From assembly GCA_000727475.1 (NCBI GenBank), contig KL647288.1, forward strand, positions 903,285 to 967,284: DNA of 64,000 nt. The letters run 5' to 3'. Of this stretch, positions 1 through 13,300 are shown piece by piece; position 1 is the first letter of the stretch; every line of letters begins with the position of its first letter. This DNA comes from Sarcocystis neurona. Lineage: Eukaryota > Apicomplexa > Conoidasida > Eucoccidiorida > Sarcocystidae. A model generated the notes under the pieces. That model was not told where the DNA came from and searched no databases. It saw only the letters and a program-made list of their open reading frames with translations. Made by a program: the position numbers and the translations under genes.

Positions 1-700
1 TCGCTCTTCCTGTCTCCGTCTCCTTCCCTCCACCCTCTCTTCCTCCTGTCTCTCTTCCTGTCTCACCTCCGTCTGTCTTCTCCTCCTGTCTCCTCTCTCT
101 TGTCCCTGTCTCCTGTCTCCGTCTCCCCCTCTCTCTCTTCTCTCTTCCCATCTCCTCTATCTGTGTGTCTCCTCTCTTCCTGTCTCCCCTCTCTTGTCTC
201 TGTCTCCTGTCTCTATCTCCCCCCCTCTCTCTCTTCTCTCTTGCTGTCTCCTCTCGATGTCTGTCTCTGTCTTCTTCGCGTCTCCCTCTCTCTCCCCTCT
301 CTCTTCGTGTCTCCTCTCTTCCTGTCTCTGTCTCCTCTCTGTATGTCTTCCCTTCCTGTCTCCTCTCTCTTGTCTCCTGTCTCCGTCCTCCCTCTCTCTG
401 TGCCTTCCCTCTTCCTGTCTCCTCTCTGTCTGCCTTCTTCCTGTCTCTCTTCCTGTCTTCTCTCTCTGTCTGTCTTCTCTCTTCTTGTCTCTGTCTCCCC
501 TCTCTGTCTTCTTCCTGTCTCCTCTCTGTGTGTCTTCCGTCTCCCCTCTCTCTTCCTGTCTCTTCTGTTTTCACTCCTCTGTGTTCCCCTCTTGCTGTTT
601 GTTGCCTTCCCCTTTTCTCGGTCTCCATTTCCGCGCCTCTCTTTTTTCTCTTCGTCTCCCCCCTTCTCTTCACCTTCTGTCTTTTGTCCTCCCCTGCGTC
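1..700. repeat. Pyrimidine-rich minisatellite (TCTCC/TCTGTCTCC)
   Basis: Nearly the whole stretch is made of imperfect short units such as CTCTCTTCCTGTCTCC on the plus strand. All three plus frames stay open and give Ser/Leu/Pro-rich nonsense, and the minus strand gives Arg/Glu/Thr-rich nonsense. I see no coding signal. The related motif GAGACGGAGAGACAGG recurs on the other strand near 6570-6650, 31490-31600 and 37920-38200, so this is a genome-wide repeat class. Confidence 0.85.
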
Positions 701-1138
701 TCGCTGTGTTCTCCCGGCTACGGTGGTGGGGTGTCTCTTCGCCCAAGTGTATCTCTTCTCGTATAGTGAAGAAGTCCTTTTTCTCCGTAGATTTGCCGTA
801 CTTTCCCTTCTTCTTCACCCTTTCTGTGTGTGTGTGTGTGTGTACTTTCTAGACAAAGAAACGGTGGATAGACTTCCGCTTGGACCCCGCCTCAAGAGCC
901 CGCCTGCAACTCATCCATGCTGCAGTACGATACTCTTTTGACGTCAACTCAAGAAAAAGTCTCTCCATGTAACTTCCTCTTCCCTTTCTCTTTTAAATAT
1001 AGACGTGCACACATGTATATATACATATGTATATACATATACTCTCAGGATAGACACCCACACATTATACACATACATATATATATATATTTGTGTCTCC
1101 ATATATGTGTATATCTATATACGCACATATGTATACGT
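701..1138. other. Non-repetitive spacer running into TATA microsatellite
   Basis: About 250 bases of mixed sequence are followed by a short TG run and then TATA/CATA microsatellite. I see no convincing gene. Confidence 0.5.
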
Positions 1139-1560
1139 AATCTCAGTATAAAGAGCTATATCTATCATACATATACATATATATATGCATATGTATATAT
1201 ATATATATATGAAATATCAGTATAAGGAGCTATGCGTGTTATATATACACATACATACGTATATATATATATAATCTCAGTATGAACAGCTATGCGTGTT
1301 ACATATATATATACATATATGAAATCTTAGTATAAAGAGCTATACATATTATACGTATACATATATGTATATATATGTGTATTTGTATCTCTCTGTCTCC
1401 CTGTCTCTCTATATATATGTAATCTCAGTATATGGAGCTATGCGTGTTACACATACACATAGACATATATATATATATATGTATTTGTATCTCCGTGTCT
1501 ACATATATATATATGTATTTGTATCTCCGTGTCTGTATAAAGGGCTATGCGTGTTACACA
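1139..1560. repeat. Degenerate tandem repeat, units of roughly 50-110 bp
   Basis: The phrase AATCTCAGTATAAAGAGCTA, or a close variant, begins near 1139, 1214, 1274, 1323, 1421 and 1535. Each copy is usually followed by TGCGTGTTACACATA and a TATA tract of variable length. Unit length varies because the TATA part expands and contracts. It is non-coding. Confidence 0.75.
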
Positions 1561-2843
1561 TAGAGGCCTATAGATATACGTATATATATGTGTAATTGTC
1601 TGGGATTTGTTGTTTCGACACCGGGGAAGGGAGAGATTTATGTGGAAGGAAATGTATAGGAGACTTAATATGACGTGTATATGATGTCCATACCTTGGGA
1701 AATGAAAGAATATATATATACATGTATGTGTATACGTGGACGATATGTACGTATAGAGATGATATACTATAAACATATACGGGCACGTAGAGACGCGAAA
1801 CTGTATAGAAGAATATATAACTGTTGAGAGCGAGGGGCGCGAAAGATAGAGAGACATGTTACAGAGATATATACACTCATGTATACAGACACACGTACAC
1901 ACACACATATATATATATGGATATATGTATATATATGTATACGTGTAGATTTATAGAGAGAGAGAATAGATACGTCGATATAGATTTAAATGTGTATGTA
2001 TGAAGAGAATTAATGTTGTCCTCCCCACTGCCCCTGCCGAGTGTCTCTCCGTCTTTTTGGATGAGTCCCCTCTATCGCATGTCTTCACCCTTCCCGCTTC
2101 CCTCTTCTGCTGCCGTCTCTGCCTTCCGTCTGCTGCGGGAGGTCGCACGGGGGTATTTCCGAAGTTCCTCTTGAAGCTGCCCGGTGGCCACTTCTTCTTC
2201 TCTTCCTGTCTCGCTCTCCCTCCGTCGAAGACGCTGCAGCACTGCCCCACTTTTCTTCGGCCCTTGCTGCGACAAACCCATAGGCATGTGTCCACATACA
2301 TACGTATATATATACGTGTGTGTACATGTATATGTGAAGTAGAGAGGGGGACTTATTATCCAACAGACAGATGTGTATTCTTCTGTGCGCATGCATTCCG
2401 CTTTTCTCGTTCGCAAGAAGTATTGCAGCTCCGAGCTGCCGCCCTGGCCCTTGCCCGCACGGCTTCCCTTTCTTCGTTGCTGTCACCGCTGCTGCTGCTG
2501 CTGTGACTTGTCGACGTTTTCTTGCGCAGAATTGAAGCCTCTTCTCTGCAGCAGCACTGTCGTCTTTGTTATCTTCTTACACGACTCTCCTCTCTCTTTC
2601 TCTACCTCTGCTGCCGGTCCTCCTGCCACCTCTGCATGTTTCCCGAATCTCGCTGCCGCTCTCGTCCTTCTCACGCTGCTGCTGCGATGCTGCTGCTGCT
2701 CTCCACCACCTGCTGCTGCTGTCCTTCCTGCTGCTGCTGCTGTCGTTACGACTTTGAACGCTGCCGGGCTTGCTGCTCTCTGTTGCTGCTGCCGCTGCTG
2801 TTTCTGCTGCCACCATTCCTGTTGCTGCTGCTGTTTGCTGCAG
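1561..2843. other. Probable intergenic or intronic DNA before the first plus-strand exons
   Basis: 1561-2000 is AT-rich spacer. 2000-2330 is open in several frames on both strands; a short plus-strand frame starting at ATG near 2060 encodes FRLLREVARGYFR, but I could not tie it to splice sites with matching phase. 2440-2843 is dominated by CTG runs on the plus strand that lead straight into the 3' splice site at 2843, so at least this part is probably intron. Confidence 0.4.
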
Positions 2844-3236
2844 GTGATGGGAAGTCCTCCGGTGCAGAACGAAATGAGTCGGGACGAGTTGCTGCTGCTT
2901 TTGAAGTTGCCTGGGACTGAGGCGCAGCAGAGCGTCTTAGCAGCAGCACGGGAGAAATTTCTAACGTACGAAGATTTACGTGTGTGCTCGCAGCCCATCG
3001 CAATTAATCGGCCCTTTCCGCCCTAAAGAGTCGCTCTTCTCTCTTTCTTCTTCTGTCTCCTTCTCCCTCTGTCTAACAGTGTCTCTTCTCCCTCAAATTT
3101 CTCCGTAGGAATGCAGCAGTTTTCGACACTGCGATGCCGCCGCGTGGCATACCTGCGGGCGGTGACGGAAGCGAGCCTCCGTAGACACAAAGCGAAAGCA
3201 GAGGAGAAGGACGAGGAGGACGAAGAGGAGGGATAA
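2844..3236 (+). CDS. Last two exons of an unrecognised gene with an acidic C-terminus
   Basis: Exon 2844-2979 follows a CTG tract ending TTTGCTGCAG and encodes VMGSPPVQNEMSRDEL and onward through an amphipathic helix-like segment. It stops one base into a codon at a GTGTGT donor. The 129-base intron ends in TTTCTCCGTAG. Exon 3109-3236 supplies the missing two bases (CGA, Arg), reads MQQFSTLRCRRVAYLRAVTE, then a Lys/Glu-rich tail ending KDEEDEEEG, then TAA. The exact phase match and good splice sites make these exons credible. No family is recognised. The 5' exons were not found; one could lie in 2.0-2.6 kb. The product is a short helical, basic then acidic protein end. Confidence 0.6.
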
Positions 3237-4288
3237 GGAAAAGGAAAGGCAGAAAAGAAGAATATGCAGAAAAGAAGAATATGGGCGGGTGCAGGCGGTC
3301 CTCGTCGTCCAGGGAAGAGATACAGGCACAAGACAGCAGGCCACAGGCGAGTCTGAACGGAGACGTCCACCGTGGGGTCTCGTGGGCAGGACAGCAGCAA
3401 AGACGAAGAGAAGAGATCTTCAGCAGACACGTTTTTCTTTTTCTAAAAAAGGACGAAATCGAGACCTCTACACTCGGCGGCCAGTCGTTTCCCTTCTCCT
3501 CAAATGTCTCCTTCTTGGGGGAGGCTGCTTCTCCACGTTGCAGTAGTCATCACGCCGACGGGGGAATATATCCCTCGGCATACATCCGCATGCCATTTCT
3601 ATCTCCATGTATGTGTGGATGGATGTATGTATATATACATATGTCTGTGTCTCTTTCTCGAGAGAGAGAGAGAGAGAGAGAGAAATACATATATATATAC
3701 ATATATATATATACATATATATATACATATATATATACATATATATATATATGTATCTCTCTCACTCTACACATGTGTATACATATATATATATATATGT
3801 GTGTATGCGTATCTCTATGTATAGACTCTCTCTATGTATACGTATATAAATATGTGTATATGCATACGTATATATATGTATCTTTGCCTGTGTGTATACT
3901 GTGTCTCTCTCTATATATATATGAGTATATATAGATTCATATATATATATATATGTGATGCAGCGGAAGTCGTGAGTGTGATAGAAGTGATATGTGCTTC
4001 TTTCTTTTTGGTCTTCCTTTTCTTCTTCTTCTTCTTTTTCGAGTTTTTACAGACTTCAAGCACTTCATTTTATTTGCTGCTTCACGCCCTTCTGCAACAT
4101 TTGGAGGCCATTGTTTCCCTTCCTTTCTTTGTTGTCTGCTGCCCACGCCATCTTCCGTGCTGCGCCCTCGGGCTCCCCGAGTCTCCTCTTTTGTTTTTCT
4201 CTTCCTTCGTCTGCATGCCCTTTTTTCTTCTTTTTTGAGTCCTTCTTTTCGTCTTTTTTCGCCTGGCGCGACGTCCCTTGCTGCACAG
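3237..4288. other. Spacer with GA and TATA/CATA microsatellites
   Basis: 3237-3550 is purine-rich and open in all plus frames. One frame would splice in phase (donor near 3541) to the exon at 4289, so it could be 5' sequence of the CBP3-like gene, but no ATG start is evident. 3656-3960 is (GA)n followed by TATATACA repeats. 3990-4288 is pyrimidine-rich and ends in a good acceptor, so it is probably intron. Confidence 0.45.
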
Positions 4289-4383
4289 GGTCTTCTTCCC
4301 GTTAGACACATTAAAACGACGGGCGCGCTACCTTCTCTCGACCATTCTGCCTGCATACGAAGATTCAGAGTACCTCTATACTT
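4289..4383 (+). CDS. CBP3-like gene, first exon found
   Basis: The acceptor is TTGCTGCACAG. The frame reads VFFPLDTLKRRARYLL then STILPAYEDSEYLYT and ends one base into a codon at GTAAGT. The next exon supplies AC, giving Tyr. It aligns with the helix before the LHVWLL motif. If unspliced it would end two codons later at TGA. A partial copy of its 3' half lies at 4507-4570. Confidence 0.6.
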
Positions 4384-7300
4384 GTAAGTGAAGAAGATTC
4401 TCCTTGCTTCGCTTCTTCTTATAAACGAATCCGTATTTGCGTATCCACACCTCTGTCTTTTTCCATACATATACATACATATATATGTATATATGTGTAC
4501 TCTCCTGCCTACATATGAAGATTCAGACTGCTTCGACACTTGTAAGCTGAAAAATATAGTCCTTCCTCTTCTTCGTTAAGATAAAGAAACACATCTCTCT
4601 GCATCTCAACACCTGTGTCTACTTCTACATATACATATATTTGTGGCTATCTGCTTATGCTCATATATATATGTATAGACACGTATAGGTAGATATATAC
4701 ACGCGTATGTCTGCATGTTCACACCTCTGTCTGTTCATATATATATGTGTAGTTCTCGGTTTATACTCATATCTACATATATATGTATATACAGATATGT
4801 ATATAGATAGATAGATGGATACACACATCTCTGCATGCGCACATCTCTCTCTCTATATGTGTGTATTCGCAGTTCTCTGCTTATACCCATATAGAGGGAG
4901 ATCCACGGATATTAATACACATATATGAGTGTGTTTTCACTTGTATTTTCCTCCATATGTATATATATGTGTGTGTGTGCATATATGAATATATGAGTTC
5001 TCTGCTTCTACACACGTGTATAATATATACGTATTTGCATGCCTGTGTGTACCTGTGTTTGTCTACTCCCGTGCGGAAATGTGTAGCAGGGGAAATTCGT
5101 ATTCTTCTTCGGCGACTCTCGCACACGCATATGTTGGTTCACCTATTATAGTAGAGACCCGCATACGTACAAACTGCGCACGGAGCGAAAGTGATATATA
5201 TGTTTATATATAAATGTGCAGCTATATCTATATATTGTGTTTTGGGTTAGATGGACTTGTGTGTATATATAAGAAACTACGGGGCATCTGTTAAAGTTTC
5301 TCTGCGGCCTCTCTACATATGCACACATACTTCCATTCTCATAAACTTTCATATACAGAGGTAGACGTTTATGTAGACATGTAGACCTAGACATACACAT
5401 ATGTATGTGGGTGGACCGTATATACATTCACGTAAATGCGAGGTCCTGGGGCCTGTGCGTCTTCTGCTGGTACGTATGTGTAGATTCATACAAATTTTCT
5501 CTCTCTCTCTCTCTATATGTATATATAGATGTGTCTGCAAGCCTGCCACATTTAATATGTATACGTGTATCTACGCTGCGAGTATAAAAGGCACTCCCTA
5601 TACTTTCTTAGTCTCTACAGTGTCTGTGTAGCTTCTCTCACCTGCAAAGACGAGTCACACCCTGGACAGTTGATTCACATATAAATATATGTATTTGTGG
5701 ACCTCTATTTACATCTATATGCATATATCTACATATATATGTCTACATATGTGTGGACATAACCATATGCATGTATGTATATATGGATATATTTGTATGT
5801 CCGTATATACGTATATGTAGATATATATTTAGGTACATATATATGTGTTTACAGGTATAGACACCTATATGTGTATGTCGCTTTGGTGTATCTATGTGTC
5901 TTCCTTCATGAAAACAGACACACATACGTGTCTGCTGCTCCGTCTTCTTCTTTCTCTCCCCGTCTGCACTCGTACATATCTCTACATTTGGTTCCCTACT
6001 TGTGCGTATATATATACATACTTATATATCTATGTGAGTGTGGCTCTTTCTGTATCACACATATATTTTCTAACATGTGTATTTATATGCATATACATAT
6101 GTATACATATATATATGTATATGTATATATGTACATGGTTATATGTCTCTGTGTCTGTGTATGTATGTGTTTGCCAACGTATGTGTAGACAGATACAGAC
6201 GGGAACGTGGTTCTCTTTGAGACTACGTCAGGAATGACGAAATTACCTATATATACATATATATGTGTATATGTTCACACATATATACGCATGAACATTC
6301 TCTCTCTCTCTCTCCATATATATATGTATATTACTGTTTCTCTCTATATATATCTATATATGTCATAAACAGGGGCCAGCGCGCGGCCAGTGGTAATACA
6401 CATATGTAGAGAAGGAGGGATATATAAATAGGTATAGATATAGAGGTGATAGGTAGAGAAACGGTGTTTACGTAGAGAGACATATAACGGATATGTACGC
6501 AGAGAAATAATATATGAATAGCGATAGAAATAGAGACCCATACAGAGAGATTTTATATTACCGTGTCACTGAGAGCGAGACAGAGAGACGGAGACACGGA
6601 GACAGGGAGACGGAGAGACAGGGGGACGGAGACACGGAGACGGAGAGAGACTATATATATATATGTAGATACATGGATAGAGAGATACCATATATATTTA
6701 GATAGACTGTTAATGGATATATATAGAGAGAGAAGTAATATAACAATGTCGATAGAGACACAACAGACATATAAATAAATATCGGCATATATATATATAT
6801 ATGTGTAGAAATACCTTATTGTGTAGTGAGACAGGTATAGGTGTATAGGTAGGTCAAGAATACCTACGTGAAAAATATCTCTGTGTGTAAGTTTGTGAAC
6901 AGAGAGTATCTCAGTGCAGACGAAGATAATGTAATGCGTACCTGTGTGGCTTTGCTTTAAAATATACATATAAGTGGGGTGGTGTATATATAGGAAAGGG
7001 GAGGAGTGTAGTTGTTTCTGCTGTTCGAGGAATTGGACATAGGTAGCACTTCACGTTTTGATGCGGAGATCGGTGGGTGTGTGAGTACGCATATACGAAA
7101 GGCAGACAGAGAGAAGAAAGAGTAAAAGAAAGGAAAAGCAGGAGAGCTGGTGGAAACTCACCGAAGTAGTAGTAGCTCACCAGAGAAAGGCAGGTAGGCA
7201 CCGCCGGTAGGCACTGCAGGTAGGCATCGACGTGCGCAGAAAAGAGAGACATGAATACAGAGAGAATTAAAGAGAGAGACAGAGAGATACATAAATTGTC

Positions 7301-10300
7301 GGGGATGAAGACGGGAGAGAAGGAGAGCTTCTGTTTTTTGTCCTTTTGTCTTTGTCCCCATATCACACCTACACACACATATTGTTGTATGGGTCCATAC
7401 GTAGGTGTACATATATATATGTATGTATATGTTTCCCCACCTACGTCTACAGATCTACTGTGTGTGTGTGTGTGTGTCAAGCTACTCATATGCATGTGGA
7501 CAGAAACTACTTTCTACGTATAGGTGCAAGTCTAACATATGTGCGCATGCATGCGTGGGGGTCGAGAGTATGGGTGCACCGCGTCCGCATGCATCTGGAA
7601 GTCTTATATATGTCTCTCTCCCTACACACATATATATGAGGTCGTCTGCTGCTAGAGTATGCCCACACATGTGTGCCCTTCTCTCTTGCTGCTTTTGTCT
7701 GCATATGTATTTGTGTGTAGATTTGTCTGTGCGTCGATTTTTTCTTCTCTGTGTATGTGTGGCTGTCTCTTTCTCTCGGTGTGTCTCTTTTTGTCTGTCC
7801 CTCTAAAAAAAAAAAACACATACACACATGTATATATACGTGTGTGTAGGAGAAAGTGGTCATTTCCTGCATGGCGACCACGCGACGTTCTCGTCTTTCT
7901 TGTATTTCTTTTGCAGACTTTGAAATTGATAAAGACGACCTCTGCAATCGTCTGTACTTCCTTCTTCTTCATGTGTGGCTCCTTCACCGGCGCCTCTTGT
8001 CCTTGGTACGCCCCGTCTTGCTGTCTTCTCTGCTCTTCCCGTCTCCGTCGCTATCTCTGCCCTTCGTCCGTCCGTTTTTTTTCTCTTTTGCCCGTCGCTC
8101 GTAGCTGTCTTCCCTTCCTGTCTCACGCATCACTTGCCCACCGCCGTCGGTGGAGAGAGAGGGACTGAATAGAAGGAAATAGACTTTTTCCGGCTTCTCA
8201 GATATGCGACGCATCTTGCGAAGGGGCTGCAGAAAAAAAAAAGAGAGTAGGTCACACTGTTGCGCGCGCGTCTGCCACAAGGCGGCGGTGTACGTACACC
8301 TGAGCAACCGGAGGAGTGCTGCGAGAATCACCTCCCTTGCAGTTCTGCTAGAAATACTGGCAGTTCTCCTCTTTGGCAACGCCTACGTAATTTTTCAGAG
8401 AAGCCGATGTCTGCTGTTGCTACGAGGAAATAATCAAGACAAAAGACGTTTCCGCCTGACGTACGGTTCTTTTGCCTGCTGCGGGGCGAACACTTTGCTG
8501 CGGCTGCTTCTGCGATTGCCTTGGCGAACTGCTTTATTCCTCTGCCATTTCCTGTCCCTCATTTCTCTGATGCTTCTGCTGCTACTTCTTCAGATACGCT
8601 CGTTCTTTTGCTTTGCCTCTTTTACTGCTGGAGTTCCTGCCTCCTCATCCGCCTCCGCTGTTGCTGCTGCTGCTGTTGCTGCTGCTGCTGTAGCTGCTGC
8701 TGCCGTTGCTACTATTGCTGTTGCTACTATTGCTGTTGCTACTATTGCTGTTGCTACTGTTGCTGTCGCTACTGTTGCTGTCGCTGCTGTTGCTGTTGCT
8801 GCTGCTGCTGTTGCTACAGTTGCTGTTGCTACGGTTGCAGTTGCTACGGTTGCTGTTGCTACTGTTGCTGTTGCTACGGTTGCTGTTGCTACGGTTGCTG
8901 TTGCTACTGTTGCTGTTGCTACGGTTGCTGTTGCTACTGTTGCTGTTGCTACAGTTGCTGTTGCTACAGTTGCTGTTTTTACGGCTGCTGCTGCTGCTCT
9001 TGCTGCTGCTGGTCTTGTCATTATTTTTCAGGGAGAGGAGGGTTTGAAGACGGAGCTGTGGGAAGCTTTGTGGGATTTCTACCGAGCGCTGCTTTCAAGA
9101 GAAAATGTTCGTTTCTCTTCCTCTCTTCCTGTCTCCGTTCCTCTTTTTCTCTTTCTCCGTGTCTTCTTCTCTTCTTACGTCCGCGAAAAAACAAAGGATC
9201 CCTAGGGAACGGCTTTCTTCGTATATGGATGTGTCGACACACACACGTATATCTCTAAACCAGGGAACCCCTATATGTATATATATAGATAGATAGATAC
9301 ACGTATATATATATAGATAGATAGATAGATAGGTCCTGAAGAAGTTTTGTATAACGTGGCAGACTCCAACTTATATATGTCAGCGATAGAAGCGTTTGCG
9401 TTGGTTGGTTTTTGTGAGGAAAAATTGGAGACACTTATTGAGATGATACATATGTGTATACATGTGTGTGTGTGTATATATATGTCCATGTGTGTGTATA
9501 TGTGTGTATGTGTGTGTACATATGTGTGTATGTATATGTGTATATATATGTGTGTGTATATATATGTATGTATGTATGTGTGTGAGTATATGTGTGTATA
9601 CGTGTATATTTGTGTATATATGTGAAGATCCACGTGTATATATGTGTGTATGTATGTGTGTCTATATGTGTGTATACATTTCTACGTATGTGTATATGTG
9701 TGTATGTGTGTGTGTATATATGTGTATATTTGTGTATGTACGTGTGTATATAAATATATATATGTTTTGTTTGCTTGTTGATGGGGCGAAGATCTCAGTG
9801 GATTTGTATATATCTAGAGAAAGATAATCGTCAATTCATGTAAATATACATACGTAGGTTTAAATATATTTATATATCGATTTACTCATATAGATATGCT
9901 CCCCTCTCTTTCTACACGTATATGTGTGTCTACTTATATTGGCACACGTGGAGGTGTGTGTGCATGGACGTTCTTGTTTGTTGCGTAGGACGTCCTCAAA
10001 ATGGAGTTTTCTTGCAGGAAAAGAATTTCCTTTTCTTTACGCGCGTCTCCACATATATACACAAGAGACAGCAGCTTTTTACTTACTGATCTCCATCGTC
10101 TCTCTGTTGTTGAGTAGTGTGGGCTGCGGTGACGTCGATGATGTGCTCGGTCCTCGTGTATTCATCTGCGACGTGAAGCATGCGTTCTCCTTTTGTTTGC
10201 TAAGCTTATCGGCCTTCATTTAAAAAACTGGCTGCGGTTCTGCATGAAAGAGAGACAGACAGAGGGACCACGCGACAAACTCGTTTTTTGCTGCCTCTCC

Positions 10301-13300
10301 TGCCGCAGATATTCGTTGCTGTCTCCGCAGCGTCTCGCTTCGTCTTTCTCAACAGTGGTGAACTCTATATTCATCTCTCCTCGCTAACACGTGTATCAAC
10401 GGAAATGGGGAACGTTGTATAGACATAGAAGGAATAGAGATACATAAAACAAACCCTCTGTGAACAAATCGTCTCTATAAATAAATATCCGTATATCTAC
10501 CCAGATACAGCGAAATATATACGTGACTATGAATATCAATGTTAATGTGTATGTGTGCATGTGTGTATATGTGTGTATGTGTGTGTGTGTGTGTACATAT
10601 ATATATATATATATATGTATGGATGGATATAGAGAACAAATGTGCTCTACCTAGTATAGACGTTTAGGTAGATGTGAATACGCCTGCGGTTTCTTTGTCC
10701 ATACGCATGTCCATTTACGCAGGTGGCTCTTCACATGTCCACCTGTTCTTTTACTCAAGCATACGCATATACGTGTATATATATGTATATAATTATGTGC
10801 GTGTCTATATATATATATGCCTATGTATATACATCTGTTTTTATTCGCATACATATATATATGCATATACATGTATATCTGTAGTCGCTGTATACACATA
10901 TATATATTTGATGTGAAGAGTAAGACTTCCTGTTCTTTAATGGAAGAGTGAAGTGTCATCCAGGCCACTCGTGCAAAAGAAAATTAAAGAAGTGCGTCTA
11001 AATCTCTCGTTTCCTCTGCGTCGCCTCAAGTAACAATGTAGACAGGAACAGATAGGTCAACATGTGTGTCATTTTACATGTATAATATATACACATATAT
11101 ATGTACAAAGACGGAGACAGATGGATTAGCATGCATATGATATATATACGCGCATACGTAGACGAAAACACATAAATAAGTATGTGTGTAATTTTACACG
11201 TATAGCATATATGTATACATATACATATACATACGTACACATATATATATAGCTGTATGGGCTTACGCATAGATATATATATATATGTGAAAATACATGT
11301 ACGTTTGTCCACACGTATATATACGTATGCGACTGTGCGTGTAGTCAACACATGCGCATACATATACATATGTATATATAGGTATATGGATAGATGTGTA
11401 TGTGTAAATGTCTGTATGTACGTACGTATTACTTGGAGAGTCTGTTCTGCATGTGACTGAGATGCCCCTTACTGCGTCACGTAGGGATAAAGAAGCAGAA
11501 CACGGACGGCTTCTACGTGCAAACGGGTAATTTTCTATATATGTATATCTGTTTAAATATAAACACTTTCTTCGCACGCAGATACCTGTTTTGCGACATG
11601 TATACATGTATATGCACATATACCTCAGCTAGGTGGAGACGTTACATCGGGCACGTGCTAGACATGAACTCCTCAACGTTTCTATATCCTTCTTTTAGGC
11701 CGTGTCTCTTTGCATGCGCATCTTCTCTCTCTTTGTGTATACACATGGAGAGAAGGCGCGTGTTCTCTCTCTCTCTCCGTATATGTATATATATATATGT
11801 GTATACGTGTACACACACGTACAGGCACAAATGTGTTTATATGTATATTTTCCTATCGTACACATGCAACATGGGATTTTCGCTTTGCAGGTGAGCGAGA
11901 TGCGCCTGAACTCTTTTGTGAAGGAGATGCAGAATACGACTACGGGTTTCTGTCTTTCTCTTGATGAAGCGATGGACGAGAAAGCTGCTGCCGGAGAAGT
12001 GGCGCATCGCATTTGGTTGTAAGTATGGCGTGTATGTACACTGGAGTCTTCTTCATGGTGTACATACACCGAAGGGAAGGACTTTATTTCAAGTGTACGT
12101 ACCCTGGGGACAGGCGCTTATTTTATCGTTGTGTGTGCACCGAAAAAGGGGTGCGTAGTTCCAGTGGAGAGCGAGACGCGTGTTTCAATCACGCGCAGAC
12201 CGTTCAATACGTGTCTATACCCTTGCTTCACGTCTTTCTCCCTGCCGTCTGTTCAGAGTCATTATTTACTCCGTACTCGAAGCGGTGCTCACTCCAGGTG
12301 TACGTACACCGGGAAAAGTGCGTTATTCATGGACGGGGAGTTCGTGCAGAGCTGTTTAGTATTACAACAGACACCACAACGAGAACGGCTTCTTTTCTTT
12401 TGGCTTCTTTTACTAGGTGATTCTTCGATAGCGTAGCTACTGTCAAACAGTGAGAACTTGGCAATGAATCACGACGCTCTTCATTTCTCGCTCAACCCAC
12501 ATTTCTTCAAGATTCTCCCACGTGTCGAGAGTCACACCACTGCTGGTGAAATTGGTCACTCCTTGAGAAACAAAGAAGCACCGTTTCCTCTACAGCACTA
12601 GGAACAGCGCGTTAAAGAACAGCATCTCCGGATGGCAGTTGTAGCGGTGGTGTAACTAGTAGCTGGTCGTCTTCTTGTGTGGAGATTGCAGGGGAAGCGA
12701 GAAACAGTTCGTAGAAGTCATCGGCCTGTTGATTGCAAAAATATCTATGTATGACCTGTCCGAGCAAGCCTTCGTGTATTCGCTTCGGCGTATTTTTGAT
12801 ACAAATTTTCCTTCCTTTTTTCTTCTCCTTGAAGAGATGTCGGGGGGGTCTGCACTGGTGAAGCCGTTCTTCTTTTTTCTTCAGTTCGGCTGAGAGATGC
12901 CGTTGGATCCGCCGACGTAATTGCTCTTCTCCTCTTCTCTTCTGGGAAGTTCACTTGGAGGACCAGATTTTTTTTTTCTCTTTTCCCTTCCCGTCTTCTT
13001 CTACCGCAGCGTGTTATTTCGAGCAGATGAAAAACAGCGCTACAGTCCCGCCGTCCTCAATCTCACTGCTTACCTCTTCCGGACGGTAGGACAAGAGACG
13101 GGCTCCAGTAGGCAAAGGATGTTATACGCAGCAGACAAAGAATAATATGTAGAAGAGGGACACAGGAATGAGCGCGATACAGAGAGAGACAGAAAGTGAC
13201 AGAGAAAGGGAGACCGGCAATAAAGAGATATGATTACAAAGACACACAGCGCGACACTCGAGCGAAAGAAAGAAGAAATGCTTGAAAAGAAATTGCCACA

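Noticed and set aside
100..941. Several overlapping 190-258 codon ORFs on both strands
   Set aside because: They are translations of the pyrimidine-rich repeat; all frames are open and composition is Ser/Leu/Pro or Arg/Glu only.
5090..5151. Plus-strand frame EIRILLRRLSHTHMLVHLL after a TGTAGCAG acceptor
   Set aside because: It terminates at TAG inside an intron of the CBP3-like gene and has no partner exon in phase.
6198..6250. Plus-strand frame TDGNVVLFETTSGMTKL
   Set aside because: No donor follows before the microsatellite, and it does not fit the phase of the surrounding exons.
8204..9205. Plus-strand 333-codon ORF with a long Val-Ala-Thr repeat
   Set aside because: Most of it is the 15-bp repeat inside an intron; only 9032-9106 is supported, by phase with the neighbouring CBP3-like exons.
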